A stretch of DNA of 64,000 nucleotides from RHLJ01 sp965601955 (GTDB taxonomy: Bacteria > Bacteroidota > Rhodothermia > Balneolales > Balneolaceae): NCBI GenBank assembly GCA_965601955.1, contig OZ271855.1, positions 62,001 to 126,000 of the forward strand. The letters run 5' to 3'. Positions 27,617 through 36,984 of this stretch are shown in pieces. Position numbers and translations under genes: made by a program. Position 1 is the first letter of the stretch; the number at the start of each line of letters is the position of its first letter. The notes under the pieces are model-generated. The model saw only the letters and a list, made by a program, of their open reading frames with translations. It did not search any database and had not been told where the DNA came from.

Positions 27617-28518
27617 TCTGACTTTTTTGCCCAGGTCAATGAAATTCCAATAAGGATAATCCCCATTCCCACGAAGGAAAGAGGCAAAGGAATTTCTTTG
27701 AAAAAGATATAGGCCATAATTGAAGACGCTACCGGTTCAAATAAAATAAGGGTCGCGATTAGGGTAGGAGAGACATATTTAACCGCATAATTCAATGCGC
27801 CATGACCGGCAATTTGAGGCCCTACTGCAAGAGCAAACCCTAATAAAAGCACAAGACCGCTAACCTGAGTCGGAATTCCTTCGATAAAAAGTAAAGCAAC
27901 TGCGCAGGTTAACGCTGCCCAACCATATACCGGAAATACATACTCTAACCAATTTCTGTGCTGGCGTACTTTGTTTCCTATTAAAAAATATCCTGCGAAG
28001 ATAAAAGCTGCCAACACAGCAAGGCTATTCCCAAGCAATGGATTTTGATGAATGGAATCAGCATCAAAATCTGAATAACCTAAAACAATAGAACCTGTAA
28101 AAGCTGTAATTACCCCAATCCAGACCGTAATTGGAAATCTAAACTTATACACATACCTCTCAAATACAATTAAGGCTATAGGGTGAATGGTAACCAATAC
28201 TGAAGCTGAAGCGACCGACGTGTAGTAAATAGAGGCAATCCAACAAATAAGATGCACCCCTAACAGGATTCCTGAAATAGCCACCATCAATTTTTCTTTG
28301 GTTGGTATCTCCCTTTTATCTATCTCAGGTCTTTTTGCAAGATAAAGAGGTACGAGCAGTAAGAAAGCAAATACAGTTCGAATTGTAGCTACCATAAAGG
28401 CTGATTCTCCAGTAGCAAACTTTACCAGGATGGGAGAGAAGCCTATCGCTGTAATACCAAAAATAAGAAGAGTGTAAACTTTAGGCTTGGAGTATCCCCC
28501 TGAAGATGGAGTACTCAT
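27613..28518 (-). CDS. EamA/DMT-family transporter
   Basis: This 301-residue protein has ten predicted TM helices in two EamA repeats (residues ~12-150 and ~165-295). Family-like segments include LLIFGITAIGFSPILVKFATGESAF, the end of repeat one, and LILFEPVASSIMAYIFFKEIPLPLSF near the end. Members export metabolites such as amino acids or nucleobases; no substrate can be assigned. The start ATG overlaps the stop of the DUF4293 gene (TAATG), indicating translational coupling. It is distinct from the second DMT transporter at 36060. Confidence 0.9.
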   Translation of the reverse strand: MSTPSSGGYSKPKVYTLLIFGITAIGFSPILVKFATGESAFMVATIRTVFAFLLLVPLYLAKRPEIDKREIPTKEKLMVAISGILLGVHLICWIASIYYTSVASASVLVTIHPIALIVFERYVYKFRFPITVWIGVITAFTGSIVLGYSDFDADSIHQNPLLGNSLAVLAAFIFAGYFLIGNKVRQHRNWLEYVFPVYGWAALTCAVALLFIEGIPTQVSGLVLLLGFALAVGPQIAGHGALNYAVKYVSPTLIATLILFEPVASSIMAYIFFKEIPLPLSFVGMGIILIGISLTWAKKSD

Positions 28519-28925
28519 TAACGAATCCTGTCCATCGATTTTACAAGCTTTTCGTCTTTGTTAATAGAGCGTAAAGAAAGAAGAAGAAATATAAACCCTA
28601 GAACTATGAGCCCAGAACCAATAGCTTCATCCCATAAGTACGTGCCTATTCCTCCTAATGAAAAGAACACGCCTACAGCAAAACCTAACGCAATTACCTG
28701 TACAAAAGCAGCTCGTTTTGTCCAGATGATCTGTTGTTTTCGATCCTTGAAAAGGAAGATTGAATAAATTGCTAGTAACCCGGAAACAAGCAATGAAATG
28801 GCTAAGCCGAAACCAATCCATTGCTGGGGATCATTCATGGCATGTGTATAGATGGGTGTAAAATATACTCCCAGGTTACAAAATAGAGTACATGCCAGAA
28901 ATACTGTTTGAATACGTTGTATCAA
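28518..28925 (-). CDS. DUF4293-family membrane protein
   Basis: This 135-residue protein has four predicted TM helices and the N-terminal MIQRIQTVFLA motif that marks DUF4293, a family of unknown function common in Bacteroidota and relatives. KDRKQQIIWTKRAAFVQVIALG in the middle loop also fits. It is co-transcribed and translationally coupled with the downstream DMT transporter. A TATCTTTG box lies 29 bases upstream of the start. Confidence 0.87.
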   Translation of the reverse strand: MIQRIQTVFLACTLFCNLGVYFTPIYTHAMNDPQQWIGFGLAISLLVSGLLAIYSIFLFKDRKQQIIWTKRAAFVQVIALGFAVGVFFSLGGIGTYLWDEAIGSGLIVLGFIFLLLSLRSINKDEKLVKSMDRIR

Positions 28926-28954
28926 TCGTTTTTAATTTGATTGTTAATTACGGG

Positions 28955-28962
28955 CAAAGATA
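28955..28962 (-). promoter_or_regulatory. Candidate TAnnTTTG promoter box for DUF4293-DMT operon
   Basis: TATCTTTG on the minus strand, 29 bases before the ATG, matches the Bacteroidota -7 consensus TAnnTTTG. No clear -33 TTG was found. Confidence 0.45.
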
Positions 28963-29003
28963 AATGTTTTAACTCTATTTTTAGATACCTGAGCCTCTAA
29001 CAA

Positions 29004-29037
29004 TAAAAAAAGCCCCAAATAAAATTATTCGGGGCTT
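29004..29037 (-). terminator. Intrinsic terminator of the RND efflux operon
   Basis: On the minus strand AAGCCCC and GGGGCTT pair around an A/T-rich loop, then a run of Ts and TATTG. It lies about 25 bases beyond the RND gene stop. Confidence 0.88.
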
Positions 29038-29060
29038 CGCTTATTCATCAGAATAAATAG

Positions 29061-32000
29061 TTATGCAAGATTTGGCTCTAACTTAGGTTCTTCAGCATTT
29101 AAAGAACTCTGATCTTTTATTAATCCAGGTTCTTCTTTGCCAAACATCACTTTGTTAAGCCCTCTTCTACTGCGTTCAATAATACTGTACAGAACTGGCA
29201 CGAGAATTAGAGTCAGCGCTGTAGCAAATAACAATCCTACAATTACTGCAATGGCCATTGGCCCCCACCAGGCAGCTTGCTCACCACCCATATAAATGTA
29301 TGAACTCAGGTTAGAGAAGAACTCGAGCGGGTCTCCAACGAGTACTATGAAGTCGAAGTTAAACCCAATCGCTAATGGTACCAATCCTAATGCTGTTGTA
29401 GTAGCGGTCAGAATTACAGGACGGAAACGTACTTTTCCTCCTTGAATCAGGGCGTCCCGAAGACTTAATCCATCACGTTCTCTCAGAATATCCACGTAGT
29501 CAATCAATACGATTGCATTGTTTACCACAATTCCAGCCAGCGATATAATTCCGAGGAAAGCCATCAGGCCAAAGGCCATTTGGAATGTGACCAATCCATA
29601 GAATACTCCAGCCATCGACATGATTACAGAACTCAAAATGATTAATGGCTTAGCAATAGAGTTAAACTGAGAAACCAGGATGAAGGAGATCAGGAACAGG
29701 GCGATCATAAATGCAATGCCGAGAAACTCAAATGATTCATCTTGCTCTTGTTGCTGACCAGTCCATCCATGTGTGTAACCTGGAGGAAGGTCGCTTAAAT
29801 AATTCGTCAATACTCCTTGGACTTCTGCAAGAACAGCATTAGCCTGATATCCGGATCGAACATCTGCACTAATGGTGATTACTCGTTCTGCCTCTTTGTG
29901 TTTGATGCCTCCCAAACCATCTTTTACTTCCCAGGTAGCTACTTCAGAAAGAGGAATTTGATTTCCTTCATGGAAGATAGTGAGATCACCCAGAGTACTC
30001 ATATCGTCCCGGTATTCATCATTCAATCTTACAATGATATCATACTCGTCTTTTCCATCACGGAATTTAGAAGCTTCCACACCATTGATGGCTTGTCGAA
30101 TCGTCATACCAATCGTATTGGTATTGAGCTCATATAGAGCTGCTTTTTCCCTGTCCACTTCCACTCTTACTTCTGGTCTTGGCTCAGGTAAATCTGATTC
30201 TAGTCCATCCATTTTGGCAAACACCGAATCAGCCTCAAGGATTTTTAGCACATCGTTTGAAATCAGTGCTAACTGCTCCATATCATTTCCTGATATCTCA
30301 AGGTTTACTGGCTTACCAGTAGGAGGACCGTTTGGTGGTTGTTCCACGGTAATCAGTGCACCCACAATATTTTCACTCATATGATCACGAAGAAACTCCA
30401 TAGCAGCAAATACATCGCCTTCCCGTTCCTGAAAATCCACAAAGTTCAGTGCTACTGTTCCCCTGTTTGGAGTATTTCCACCTCCACTAGATGCAGGATC
30501 TGCAGTAATTAAGGCACCGGAAGTAGCTAGCACGCTATTCACATCGACAATATTAGGCAGGTTTTGAACCCGGTCCCGAACTTCATCAATGATTTCCTTA
30601 GTATAGGTCACATCAGAACCAATCGGAGTCTCGATTTGTACATAAACATCACGAGGGGGGATATCTTCCGGGAAGAATTCTGTTCCAGGATTAAATGCCC
30701 CGAGCAGCACAAAACTTGAGATCAAAATTACTACGGCAATTCCCATAGTAGTAAGCCTGTGATTCAGTGCCCAGGTAAGCGATCTCTCATATCTTTCGAT
30801 CAGCTTGTTTAAGCCTTGTCTTTGCCACCAACGACCTACAGGCTCTAATGCATATTTATTAATTGCCCATAAGGTAGCACCTAAAGCAATTAGCATAATC
30901 CAGGTAATAAAGCTACTAGCAAGGAAAATCAGTGCCAAAAGAGAGAATACAATGATAAGTATCCTTTTGCCTCTTGGTGTCAGTTGAGCTTTCTTTTCCT
31001 GCCCATCCACTCTCATGAACAAAGCACAGATAACCGGGTTAATTACCAGACCTACAACCAATGAACTTGCTAATGTGATAATCAAAGTTTTTGGCAGATA
31101 GCTCATGAACTGACCTACAATACCCGGCCAGAAAACCATGGGTGCAAAAGCAGCAATGGTTGTCATTGTTCCAGCAATGATCGGTACCGCTACCTCACCT
31201 GTTCCTTTTTTGGCGGCTTCAAAATTGTCATACCCCTCTTCGAGATACCGATAGATATTCTCCACCACCACAATGGCATTATCTACCAACATACCCAGAG
31301 AAAGAATGAGCGAGAATAACACAACCATATTCATCGTAATACCTACAGCTCCCAAAATGATAAATGAGAGAAACATAGATAGCGGGATGGAAATACCTAC
31401 AAACGAAGAATTCCGAACTCCCAGGAAGAATAACAGTACTCCAACTACCAGTGTTAATCCTGAAATGATATTGTTTTCAAGATTACTCACCATGCTCACT
31501 ACATCAATACTTTGATCATTGGTAATATTGTAGGTAGTGGTAGGAGGTAGTAAGGCTAGTTCTTCATCAAGAATGGCCTTTGTCCTTTGTGCCGTTTCAA
31601 GAATGTTTTCCCCCGTTCTCTTTTTAACACCTAGTGTAATTACGGGAGCTCCTTCAAGTTCTGAGTAGGTTTCCCTGTCTTTAAACCCAAATGTCACATT
31701 GGCTACATCTCGAATATAGATTGGGCTCTGAAATTCCCCTTTAACTACAATGTCTTCAAGTTGCTGAGTGTCGTCATATTGCCCCGGAACACGTAGAAGG
31801 AATTTCTTGGTACCTACTGAAATATCACCACCGGGAATGGTCACGTTCTCCTGGGCAATGGCACCTATAATATCTCCAAAAGTGATACCATAGTATTTCA
31901 TCTTAGCTAAATCCACATCTACCTGAACTTCTCGTTCAAGGCCACCTGTTAAATCTACTCCCAGTACTGTAGGAATGGCTTCGATCTTATCCTGTAAATC

Positions 32001-32552
32001 TTCAGCTATTTCTTTTAGAATCACCTCATCGTATTCACCGGAAAGGTTCACATTCATAATGGGGAATTCAGAAAAGTTGATCTCCTGAACTACAGGTTCT
32101 TCAGCATCCTCAGGGAGTTCCGGCTTTGCAAGGTCAACCTTTTCTCTCACCTTTTGAAGGGCATCTTCAATATCTACATTCGGATCAAACTCCAGGTTGA
32201 TATTGGAATACCCCTCCGAAGAAGTCGAGGTCATCGTCTTCACTTCAGAGATGTTTCCCAGTTCATCTTCAAGCTTACGTGTAACCAGGCTTTCCATATC
32301 CTCCGGAGATACTCCCGGATATACAGTAACCACAAATATATTTGGCACATTAATACTTGGGAAACTCTCTTTCGGTATGGTCAGGTAAGAAACGATTCCC
32401 ATCACCGCTACCAAAGTTACCAGAACCAACACACTTATCCGGTTATTGATAGAGAAAGAAGATATTTTGAATTCTTTACGGATACCTGTTCCCTTTCTTG
32501 TGGGCTCAGTTCCGTTCGTATGATTTCCGTTTTGTTGAATTTCGGTACTCAT
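29061..32552 (-). CDS. RND-family efflux permease (AcrB/HAE1-like)
   Basis: This 1163-residue inner-membrane pump has N-terminal ISVLVLVTLVAVMGIVSYLTIPKESFP, periplasmic porter domains, and a TM4 proton-relay region LGMLVDNAIVVVENIYRYLEEG. A second repeat has VSQFNSIAKPLIILSSV and the TM10-11 motif GIVVNNAIVLIDYVD. It is ~100 residues longer than AcrB, mostly from an extra TM/linker section after TM6 (LTPRGKRILIIVFSLLALIFL) and a charged tail. It exports drugs or amphiphilic compounds through the TolC protein encoded upstream. Operon order is TetR, TolC, adaptor, pump. Confidence 0.95.
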   Translation of the reverse strand: MSTEIQQNGNHTNGTEPTRKGTGIRKEFKISSFSINNRISVLVLVTLVAVMGIVSYLTIPKESFPSINVPNIFVVTVYPGVSPEDMESLVTRKLEDELGNISEVKTMTSTSSEGYSNINLEFDPNVDIEDALQKVREKVDLAKPELPEDAEEPVVQEINFSEFPIMNVNLSGEYDEVILKEIAEDLQDKIEAIPTVLGVDLTGGLEREVQVDVDLAKMKYYGITFGDIIGAIAQENVTIPGGDISVGTKKFLLRVPGQYDDTQQLEDIVVKGEFQSPIYIRDVANVTFGFKDRETYSELEGAPVITLGVKKRTGENILETAQRTKAILDEELALLPPTTTYNITNDQSIDVVSMVSNLENNIISGLTLVVGVLLFFLGVRNSSFVGISIPLSMFLSFIILGAVGITMNMVVLFSLILSLGMLVDNAIVVVENIYRYLEEGYDNFEAAKKGTGEVAVPIIAGTMTTIAAFAPMVFWPGIVGQFMSYLPKTLIITLASSLVVGLVINPVICALFMRVDGQEKKAQLTPRGKRILIIVFSLLALIFLASSFITWIMLIALGATLWAINKYALEPVGRWWQRQGLNKLIERYERSLTWALNHRLTTMGIAVVILISSFVLLGAFNPGTEFFPEDIPPRDVYVQIETPIGSDVTYTKEIIDEVRDRVQNLPNIVDVNSVLATSGALITADPASSGGGNTPNRGTVALNFVDFQEREGDVFAAMEFLRDHMSENIVGALITVEQPPNGPPTGKPVNLEISGNDMEQLALISNDVLKILEADSVFAKMDGLESDLPEPRPEVRVEVDREKAALYELNTNTIGMTIRQAINGVEASKFRDGKDEYDIIVRLNDEYRDDMSTLGDLTIFHEGNQIPLSEVATWEVKDGLGGIKHKEAERVITISADVRSGYQANAVLAEVQGVLTNYLSDLPPGYTHGWTGQQQEQDESFEFLGIAFMIALFLISFILVSQFNSIAKPLIILSSVIMSMAGVFYGLVTFQMAFGLMAFLGIISLAGIVVNNAIVLIDYVDILRERDGLSLRDALIQGGKVRFRPVILTATTTALGLVPLAIGFNFDFIVLVGDPLEFFSNLSSYIYMGGEQAAWWGPMAIAVIVGLLFATALTLILVPVLYSIIERSRRGLNKVMFGKEEPGLIKDQSSLNAEEPKLEPNLA

Positions 32553-32570
32553 AATGATTTCCGAATTAAA

Positions 32571-33689
32571 TTAGTTAGAAGCTAGTGATGAAGATGGCTC
32601 ATCCTTTAAGGTCACTCTCATCCCATCATCCAAAAAGGCAGAACCTAACGTAATAAGCTGGTCGCCAACTTGTAATCCATTCTCTATAATAACATCTGTT
32701 TTATAGGAAAGGCCTAATGTCACTTTTCGTTCTTCAGCAATGGTGTTTCCACTTCCATCTCTTCCAAGCACATATACTACATATTCATTGTCCTTCGAAT
32801 AGACGAATTCCTCACTTATTACCAATACATCCTCTTGTTGATTAGTCTTCAGGCGGACATTAGCAATCATATCTACTTTATACTGATCGCCACTTCCTGG
32901 AAGTTCAACTTCTATGCGGAATGTTCGGTTTTGAGGATTAATACTTGTTCCTGTAAATCCGATGGTCCCAGATAATGTATCACGGGCCTGCGTATCAAAC
33001 CATATATCAACATCATCTCCGGTAGAAACTGCATTGGCATACCTGGCAGGAACACCAGCGGTTACTTTATAGTCATTGGATCCAATAAGTCTAACAACTG
33101 GCATTCCAGGACTAACCATTTCACCTACTTCCACTGATTTTGTCTCTACCACGCCGGTAAAAGGAGCTTTGATTTCTGTGTTAGCCAAATCCACTTTGAT
33201 GGATTCTAACGCAGAATTGCTTTGCTCGTAGGCATATTTAGCATTCAGGTAATCCAATTCGGAACCAATTCCATCTTCCTCATATACTTTCTTAAGACGA
33301 TCATATGTTTCTTTAGCCTGTGCTGTCATAGCCTCTAACCGGGCTTTCTCCTGCTTTAGCTTTGAATCATCAATCCGAAGAATATTTTGTCCCCTTCGTA
33401 CAGTTTCACCCTCTTGTACTGAATGAGAAACAACGCGCCCGCTAACTTCAGCTGCTATCATGATATCATTTGAAGTTTCAACGGTACCAACTACACGTAC
33501 ATAGCTTGAAAATGTGGATGGCTGTATCGCATACGTTGTTACATTTACTGATTTTACCAGTTCTTCATCTGTTGTAGTTTGCGTTTCTTCACCTCCTGAG
33601 CATGCCGCAAATACGATTACAGCGAGCAGTGACGCAAACAGGTTTATTTTTTTCATGTTTATGGATAGTGTGTTCATTATTAATTTCAT
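32571..33689 (-). CDS. RND periplasmic adaptor (membrane fusion protein) lipoprotein
   Basis: This is a 372-residue MFP/HlyD-type adaptor. The lipobox is AVIVFAACSGG. Biotinyl-lipoyl-like halves (VSGRVVSHSVQEGETVRRGQNILRI and IKAPFTGVVETKSVEVGEMV) flank an alpha-helical hairpin (~115-160), and a beta-barrel and membrane-proximal domain follow (VLVISEEFVYSKDNEYVVYVLG). The listed start overlaps the TolC stop (TAATG). The signal peptide, however, fits better from the in-frame ATG at 33656 (MKKINLFASLL), so the true start may be there. It bridges the RND pump and TolC. Confidence 0.93.
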   Translation of the reverse strand: MKLIMNTLSINMKKINLFASLLAVIVFAACSGGEETQTTTDEELVKSVNVTTYAIQPSTFSSYVRVVGTVETSNDIMIAAEVSGRVVSHSVQEGETVRRGQNILRIDDSKLKQEKARLEAMTAQAKETYDRLKKVYEEDGIGSELDYLNAKYAYEQSNSALESIKVDLANTEIKAPFTGVVETKSVEVGEMVSPGMPVVRLIGSNDYKVTAGVPARYANAVSTGDDVDIWFDTQARDTLSGTIGFTGTSINPQNRTFRIEVELPGSGDQYKVDMIANVRLKTNQQEDVLVISEEFVYSKDNEYVVYVLGRDGSGNTIAEERKVTLGLSYKTDVIIENGLQVGDQLITLGSAFLDDGMRVTLKDEPSSSLASN

Positions 33690-35152
33690 TATTCGATCTC
33701 TATATCTACGTAGGGTACTTTACCAGTCGCTAAATCATATTGGGCTTTAGCCGTTAGGTATTCAAAAACCATCAGGGCGTAATTAACTTCTGCTTGTCGA
33801 ACCTGTACTTCAGCGTCGGTTACTTCAAGCTGCGAACCCAAACCATTTTCCAATCTTTTTTGAGCCCGATCATAGCCTTCTGTAGCTTGCTCTAAGGCTA
33901 TTTTACGGCCTTCGGCTGTTTCGAATGCCCTGTTTAAATCTTCACTTGTAGAAGCCACCTCATTCTGCGCATTTAATACCGCCGCTCTTCGCTGCTCCTG
34001 TAAGTCTTTTTGTTGAATCTTAACCCGTTGAACATCCGCTACCCTCTTAAAACCCTGAAATAGAGGTAAACTTAAGTTTAACCCAAGAGTTTGAAACCTG
34101 ACAGAGTTTTCAAAAAAGGTAGGAGCATCGGGTTCAGCCGCACTCCATTGGAGATTATAAGTAGCGGAAAGTGTAGGTAAAAACCTGCTCTTTACAGCCG
34201 TTAATTCTTTTGCTGTTAAATCCAATGTTGCGTCTAATATCCTTAAATCGCCCCGGTCGAGATATGAGCCCTCAAGGTTACCTCCTTCCTTCTCAAAAGA
34301 GTACGGATTCATTTGGTCGATCTGGATAATATGATCATTCACTGATCCATTCATATCGTCAGATAGTATATCATAATCATTCAGGTTTCCTTTCACTTCG
34401 AATTCAAACTGATGAGGTATTCCCAAGGCCATTTTCAATACACGGTAAGCTTCATCTACCGCATAAGCTGCCTCGATTTGTTGAGGCCTTTGATTACTTA
34501 ACTGTACACGTAGGCTGAGCGTAGCGTAAGAATCTACCAGGCCCGCTTCCTCTCTGGCCTCATTCTCCCTGAGATTCTGTTCAAGGCGCTCTATTTGTAT
34601 TTCCTGTAGCCTGAGCTGCTCCAATGCCGCTAATACACTGTAGTAGGCGATCCTTGTCTGGGTAATTATCTGCTGAGTTGTAGCTCGTAGATTCTCGTCC
34701 TGTACCGTTTTAAAAACAGTAGCTGAACTCAACCCAATAATTGTTTCTCCCCTAAAAAGTGTCTGGCTCACCGAAAATCCACCTTGCCAGTTATTATCCG
34801 TACCAAAAGCAACCGGAATAAGAGTTCCTGGAGTACCTCCAAAAATCTCAGCTGGCAAAAAAGAAACTGGAATTTCAATATTCCTTGTATAGTTGACACT
34901 TGAAGAGATTTCAGGATATATCTCGCTATAAGCAATCTTTACAAGCTCATCAGCATCATCAACAGAAAGAAGTGCCCGATTAACCTCCGGATTATTTGCA
35001 ACTGCAATTCTTATGGCTTCATCAAGGGTAAGCTCAAAATCCTCGATGAGCTCAATCTCTTGTGTTTGGGCTGAAGCAACCGTCCACTGGATAGCAAAAA
35101 ACCCAGTGAAAATCATAACCCATACTAGTTTCATTTTTTTTGATTGGTTCAT
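33689..35152 (-). CDS. TolC-family outer-membrane efflux protein
   Basis: This 487-residue protein has a signal peptide (~1-29, WTVASAQTQ) and the two repeats of outer-membrane efflux proteins: LTLDEAIRIAVANNPEVNRALLSV with the first helical hairpin, and RGDLRILDATLDLTAKELTAVKSRFLPTLSATYNL (split at ~300) with the second. The C-terminal helix is rich in Gln/Glu and ends GLGSQLEVTDAEVQVRQAEVNYALMVFEYLTAKAQYDLATG. It forms the exit duct of the adjoining RND pump. It is coupled by TAATG to the adaptor gene and lies 49 bases after tetR. Confidence 0.94.
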   Translation of the reverse strand: MNQSKKMKLVWVMIFTGFFAIQWTVASAQTQEIELIEDFELTLDEAIRIAVANNPEVNRALLSVDDADELVKIAYSEIYPEISSSVNYTRNIEIPVSFLPAEIFGGTPGTLIPVAFGTDNNWQGGFSVSQTLFRGETIIGLSSATVFKTVQDENLRATTQQIITQTRIAYYSVLAALEQLRLQEIQIERLEQNLRENEAREEAGLVDSYATLSLRVQLSNQRPQQIEAAYAVDEAYRVLKMALGIPHQFEFEVKGNLNDYDILSDDMNGSVNDHIIQIDQMNPYSFEKEGGNLEGSYLDRGDLRILDATLDLTAKELTAVKSRFLPTLSATYNLQWSAAEPDAPTFFENSVRFQTLGLNLSLPLFQGFKRVADVQRVKIQQKDLQEQRRAAVLNAQNEVASTSEDLNRAFETAEGRKIALEQATEGYDRAQKRLENGLGSQLEVTDAEVQVRQAEVNYALMVFEYLTAKAQYDLATGKVPYVDIEIE

Positions 35153-35201
35153 GTATATCTGTAATTGTTTTTTCCTCTATAAAAAATCGGCAACCGCTAC
35201 G

Positions 35202-35909
35202 CTAGCTTGCCTCTTGAGTTTCAAAAAATGACTCTGAGTCATAGTCTTTTTTCTTTTCTTCTGTGGCTATTCCACATCCTATCATTTTCATATAACCGTC
35301 AAACATCGACTTCAAAGTAATCCCGAGCTCTTCCAGCAGGTTAAAGTGTTGGGTGTTTTGATGCTGATAAGCCATGCTTACCATCCCATGGGAAGTTCCC
35401 CAAAGCAAAATTGCCAGTTCTTTTGGTTCATACATTGGATTGATACTTCCATCCTGAATACCAATCTGTATGGCTCTTACCATGTAGGTAAAAGAACTCT
35501 GCATGTTATCACGGCATGCTCCCAGAAATGCACTTTCCTCTAAGGCATTTGTCTCCTTGAGATTATCGTGAAATCGCATAGCTCTAAAAAATTCCGGATG
35601 ATCATTCACAAAACTCATAAAAGTAGCACCAATATGGTGCACTAAATCGATACCTGGCAAATCTTTAGTTAAGACTTTGGCAATTTCACGATTTAACATA
35701 GTAGTAGCCTTGTCACAAATACCGAGCACCAAATCATTCTTGTTGTTAAAGTACTGGTAAAGAGATCCTTTACTTACCTCGGCTCGCTCTGCTACTTCAT
35801 CCATATTAAGCTGTTCCAGCCCTTTCTCTAGAATTAAAGTCTCTGCCGCCTGAAGCATCATTGAGCGTTTTTGCTCCTTTTCTCTTTCTTTTCTTTCCGA
35901 AATTCCCAT
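35202..35909 (-). CDS. TetR/AcrR-family repressor of the efflux operon
   Basis: This is a 235-residue regulator. A TetR helix-turn-helix spans residues ~16-62: MLQAAETLILEKGLEQLNMDEVAERAEVSKGSLYQYFNNKNDLVLGI. The C-terminal ligand domain is all-helical. It is the first gene of the operon with tolC, the adaptor and the RND pump, so it is probably the local repressor. A perfect palindrome TGACTTTCAGTCA lies directly upstream (35913-35925) and a matching copy (TGACTCTGAGTCA) lies within its own 3' end, in front of tolC. These are candidate operators for autoregulation and for an internal promoter. Confidence 0.93.
   Translation of the reverse strand: MGISERKEREKEQKRSMMLQAAETLILEKGLEQLNMDEVAERAEVSKGSLYQYFNNKNDLVLGICDKATTMLNREIAKVLTKDLPGIDLVHHIGATFMSFVNDHPEFFRAMRFHDNLKETNALEESAFLGACRDNMQSSFTYMVRAIQIGIQDGSINPMYEPKELAILLWGTSHGMVSMAYQHQNTQHFNLLEELGITLKSMFDGYMKMIGCGIATEEKKKDYDSESFFETQEAS
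35229..35241. promoter_or_regulatory. Candidate TetR operator copy 2
   Basis: TGACTCTGAGTCA has 5-base arms TGACT/AGTCA and a 3-base spacer, identical in arms to the site at 35913. It lies inside the tetR 3' end, about 75 bases upstream of the tolC start. Confidence 0.5.
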
Positions 35910-35912
35910 TTT

Positions 35913-35925
35913 TGACTTTCAGTCA
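35913..35925. promoter_or_regulatory. Candidate TetR operator copy 1
   Basis: TGACTTTCAGTCA has the arms TGACT/AGTCA with a 3-base spacer and lies four bases upstream of the tetR start codon, flanked by T-rich DNA. Position and match to the second copy suggest autorepression. Confidence 0.6.
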
Positions 35926-36030
35926 TTTTTTGAATTAGGGTCATGAAGGTACTACTGCTTTTTTTTATTTCCTAACAATTCTTTGTAAACAATCGGTAAA
36001 CAAATCTGCTTTTCTCAGACAACTAATCCC

Positions 36031-36038
36031 TACCTTTG
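36031..36038 (+). promoter_or_regulatory. Candidate TAnnTTTG promoter box for DMT transporter
   Basis: TACCTTTG fits the TAnnTTTG consensus. It overlaps the TTG at 36036 and so argues that translation starts further down, at 36060. Confidence 0.4.
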
Positions 36039-36059
36039 GCAGTCTTCAAACCCGAGCTA

Positions 36060-36935
36060 TTGAAAAAATTCTCTCTTACTGATATAAGTCTGATTGGGGT
36101 AGCTGTCATTTGGGCGCTTAATTTCAGTGTAATTAAAACTGCGCTTCAGGAGATAGACCCATATAGCTTCAATGCACTTCGATACTTCTTAGCTGGAATT
36201 TTGCTGGTTAGCACTGCCAAGTTGCGAGGGTTTCGTATCATGGTCAAAAGAGAGCATTTCTGGAAGTTATTGGGAATAGGGATCGTTGGTAACCTTATTT
36301 ACCAAATGCTGTTTATTGTTGGGCTCGACCTTACTTTTTCAGCAAATGCGGCTGTTATGCTAGGGACTATCCCCATTTGGGTGGCTCTATTATCTCAATT
36401 ATTTACAGATGAAAAGCTCAATAGAAATCAGATTATTGGTATTGCCTTAGCCTTTATCGGTGTTACATTAATTATTGTTGGAGGTAGCAATAGCCTTTCT
36501 TTCGCCTCCGAAACTTTCATTGGTGACCTTATTGCATTAATGGCGGCCATTTCATGGGCAGTATATACGATCTTATCAAAAAAGTACCTCAAGCATTATA
36601 ACTCCACTCAATACTCCGCATTTATGTCCATCATAGGAATAATCACATTAGGTGCTGTTGGCCTTCCTTTCCTGATAAAAGTGGATTTTTCCCAGGTTTC
36701 TACTTTTGCATATGGAGGATTATTATATAGTGGCCTACTTTCTGTAGGGATAGCTTACCTGATATGGAACCATGGGATTATTAAGATTGGAGCAGTTCGT
36801 ACAGCCATGTATCAAAACTTAGTGCCTGTACTTGGAGTGTTCTTTGGAGTACTAATTTTGAATGAACCATTAACAATATTGCAGTATTTTGGCTCTTCTT
36901 TTGTTATACTTGGGCTTGTATTAACCAGAAAATAG
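36060..36935 (+). CDS. EamA/DMT-family transporter
   Basis: This is a protein of about 291 residues with ten predicted TM helices in two EamA repeats (LIGVAVIWALNFSVIKTALQ; LIALMAAISWAVYTILSKKYLKHYN). The late motif RTAMYQNLVPVLGVFFGVLILNEPLT is typical. There is no ATG near the start. TTG codons at 36036 and 36060 are possible; I chose 36060 because the upstream one overlaps a promoter-like TACCTTTG box and adds only non-conserved residues. The substrate is unknown. It lies 49 bases before the polysaccharide export gene and may be co-transcribed with it. Confidence 0.88.
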   Translation: MKKFSLTDISLIGVAVIWALNFSVIKTALQEIDPYSFNALRYFLAGILLVSTAKLRGFRIMVKREHFWKLLGIGIVGNLIYQMLFIVGLDLTFSANAAVMLGTIPIWVALLSQLFTDEKLNRNQIIGIALAFIGVTLIIVGGSNSLSFASETFIGDLIALMAAISWAVYTILSKKYLKHYNSTQYSAFMSIIGIITLGAVGLPFLIKVDFSQVSTFAYGGLLYSGLLSVGIAYLIWNHGIIKIGAVRTAMYQNLVPVLGVFFGVLILNEPLTILQYFGSSFVILGLVLTRK

Positions 36936-36984
36936 ACTTATTCGAAACATCGCTACCAATTTTTATAATTAGTCATTACGGTTA

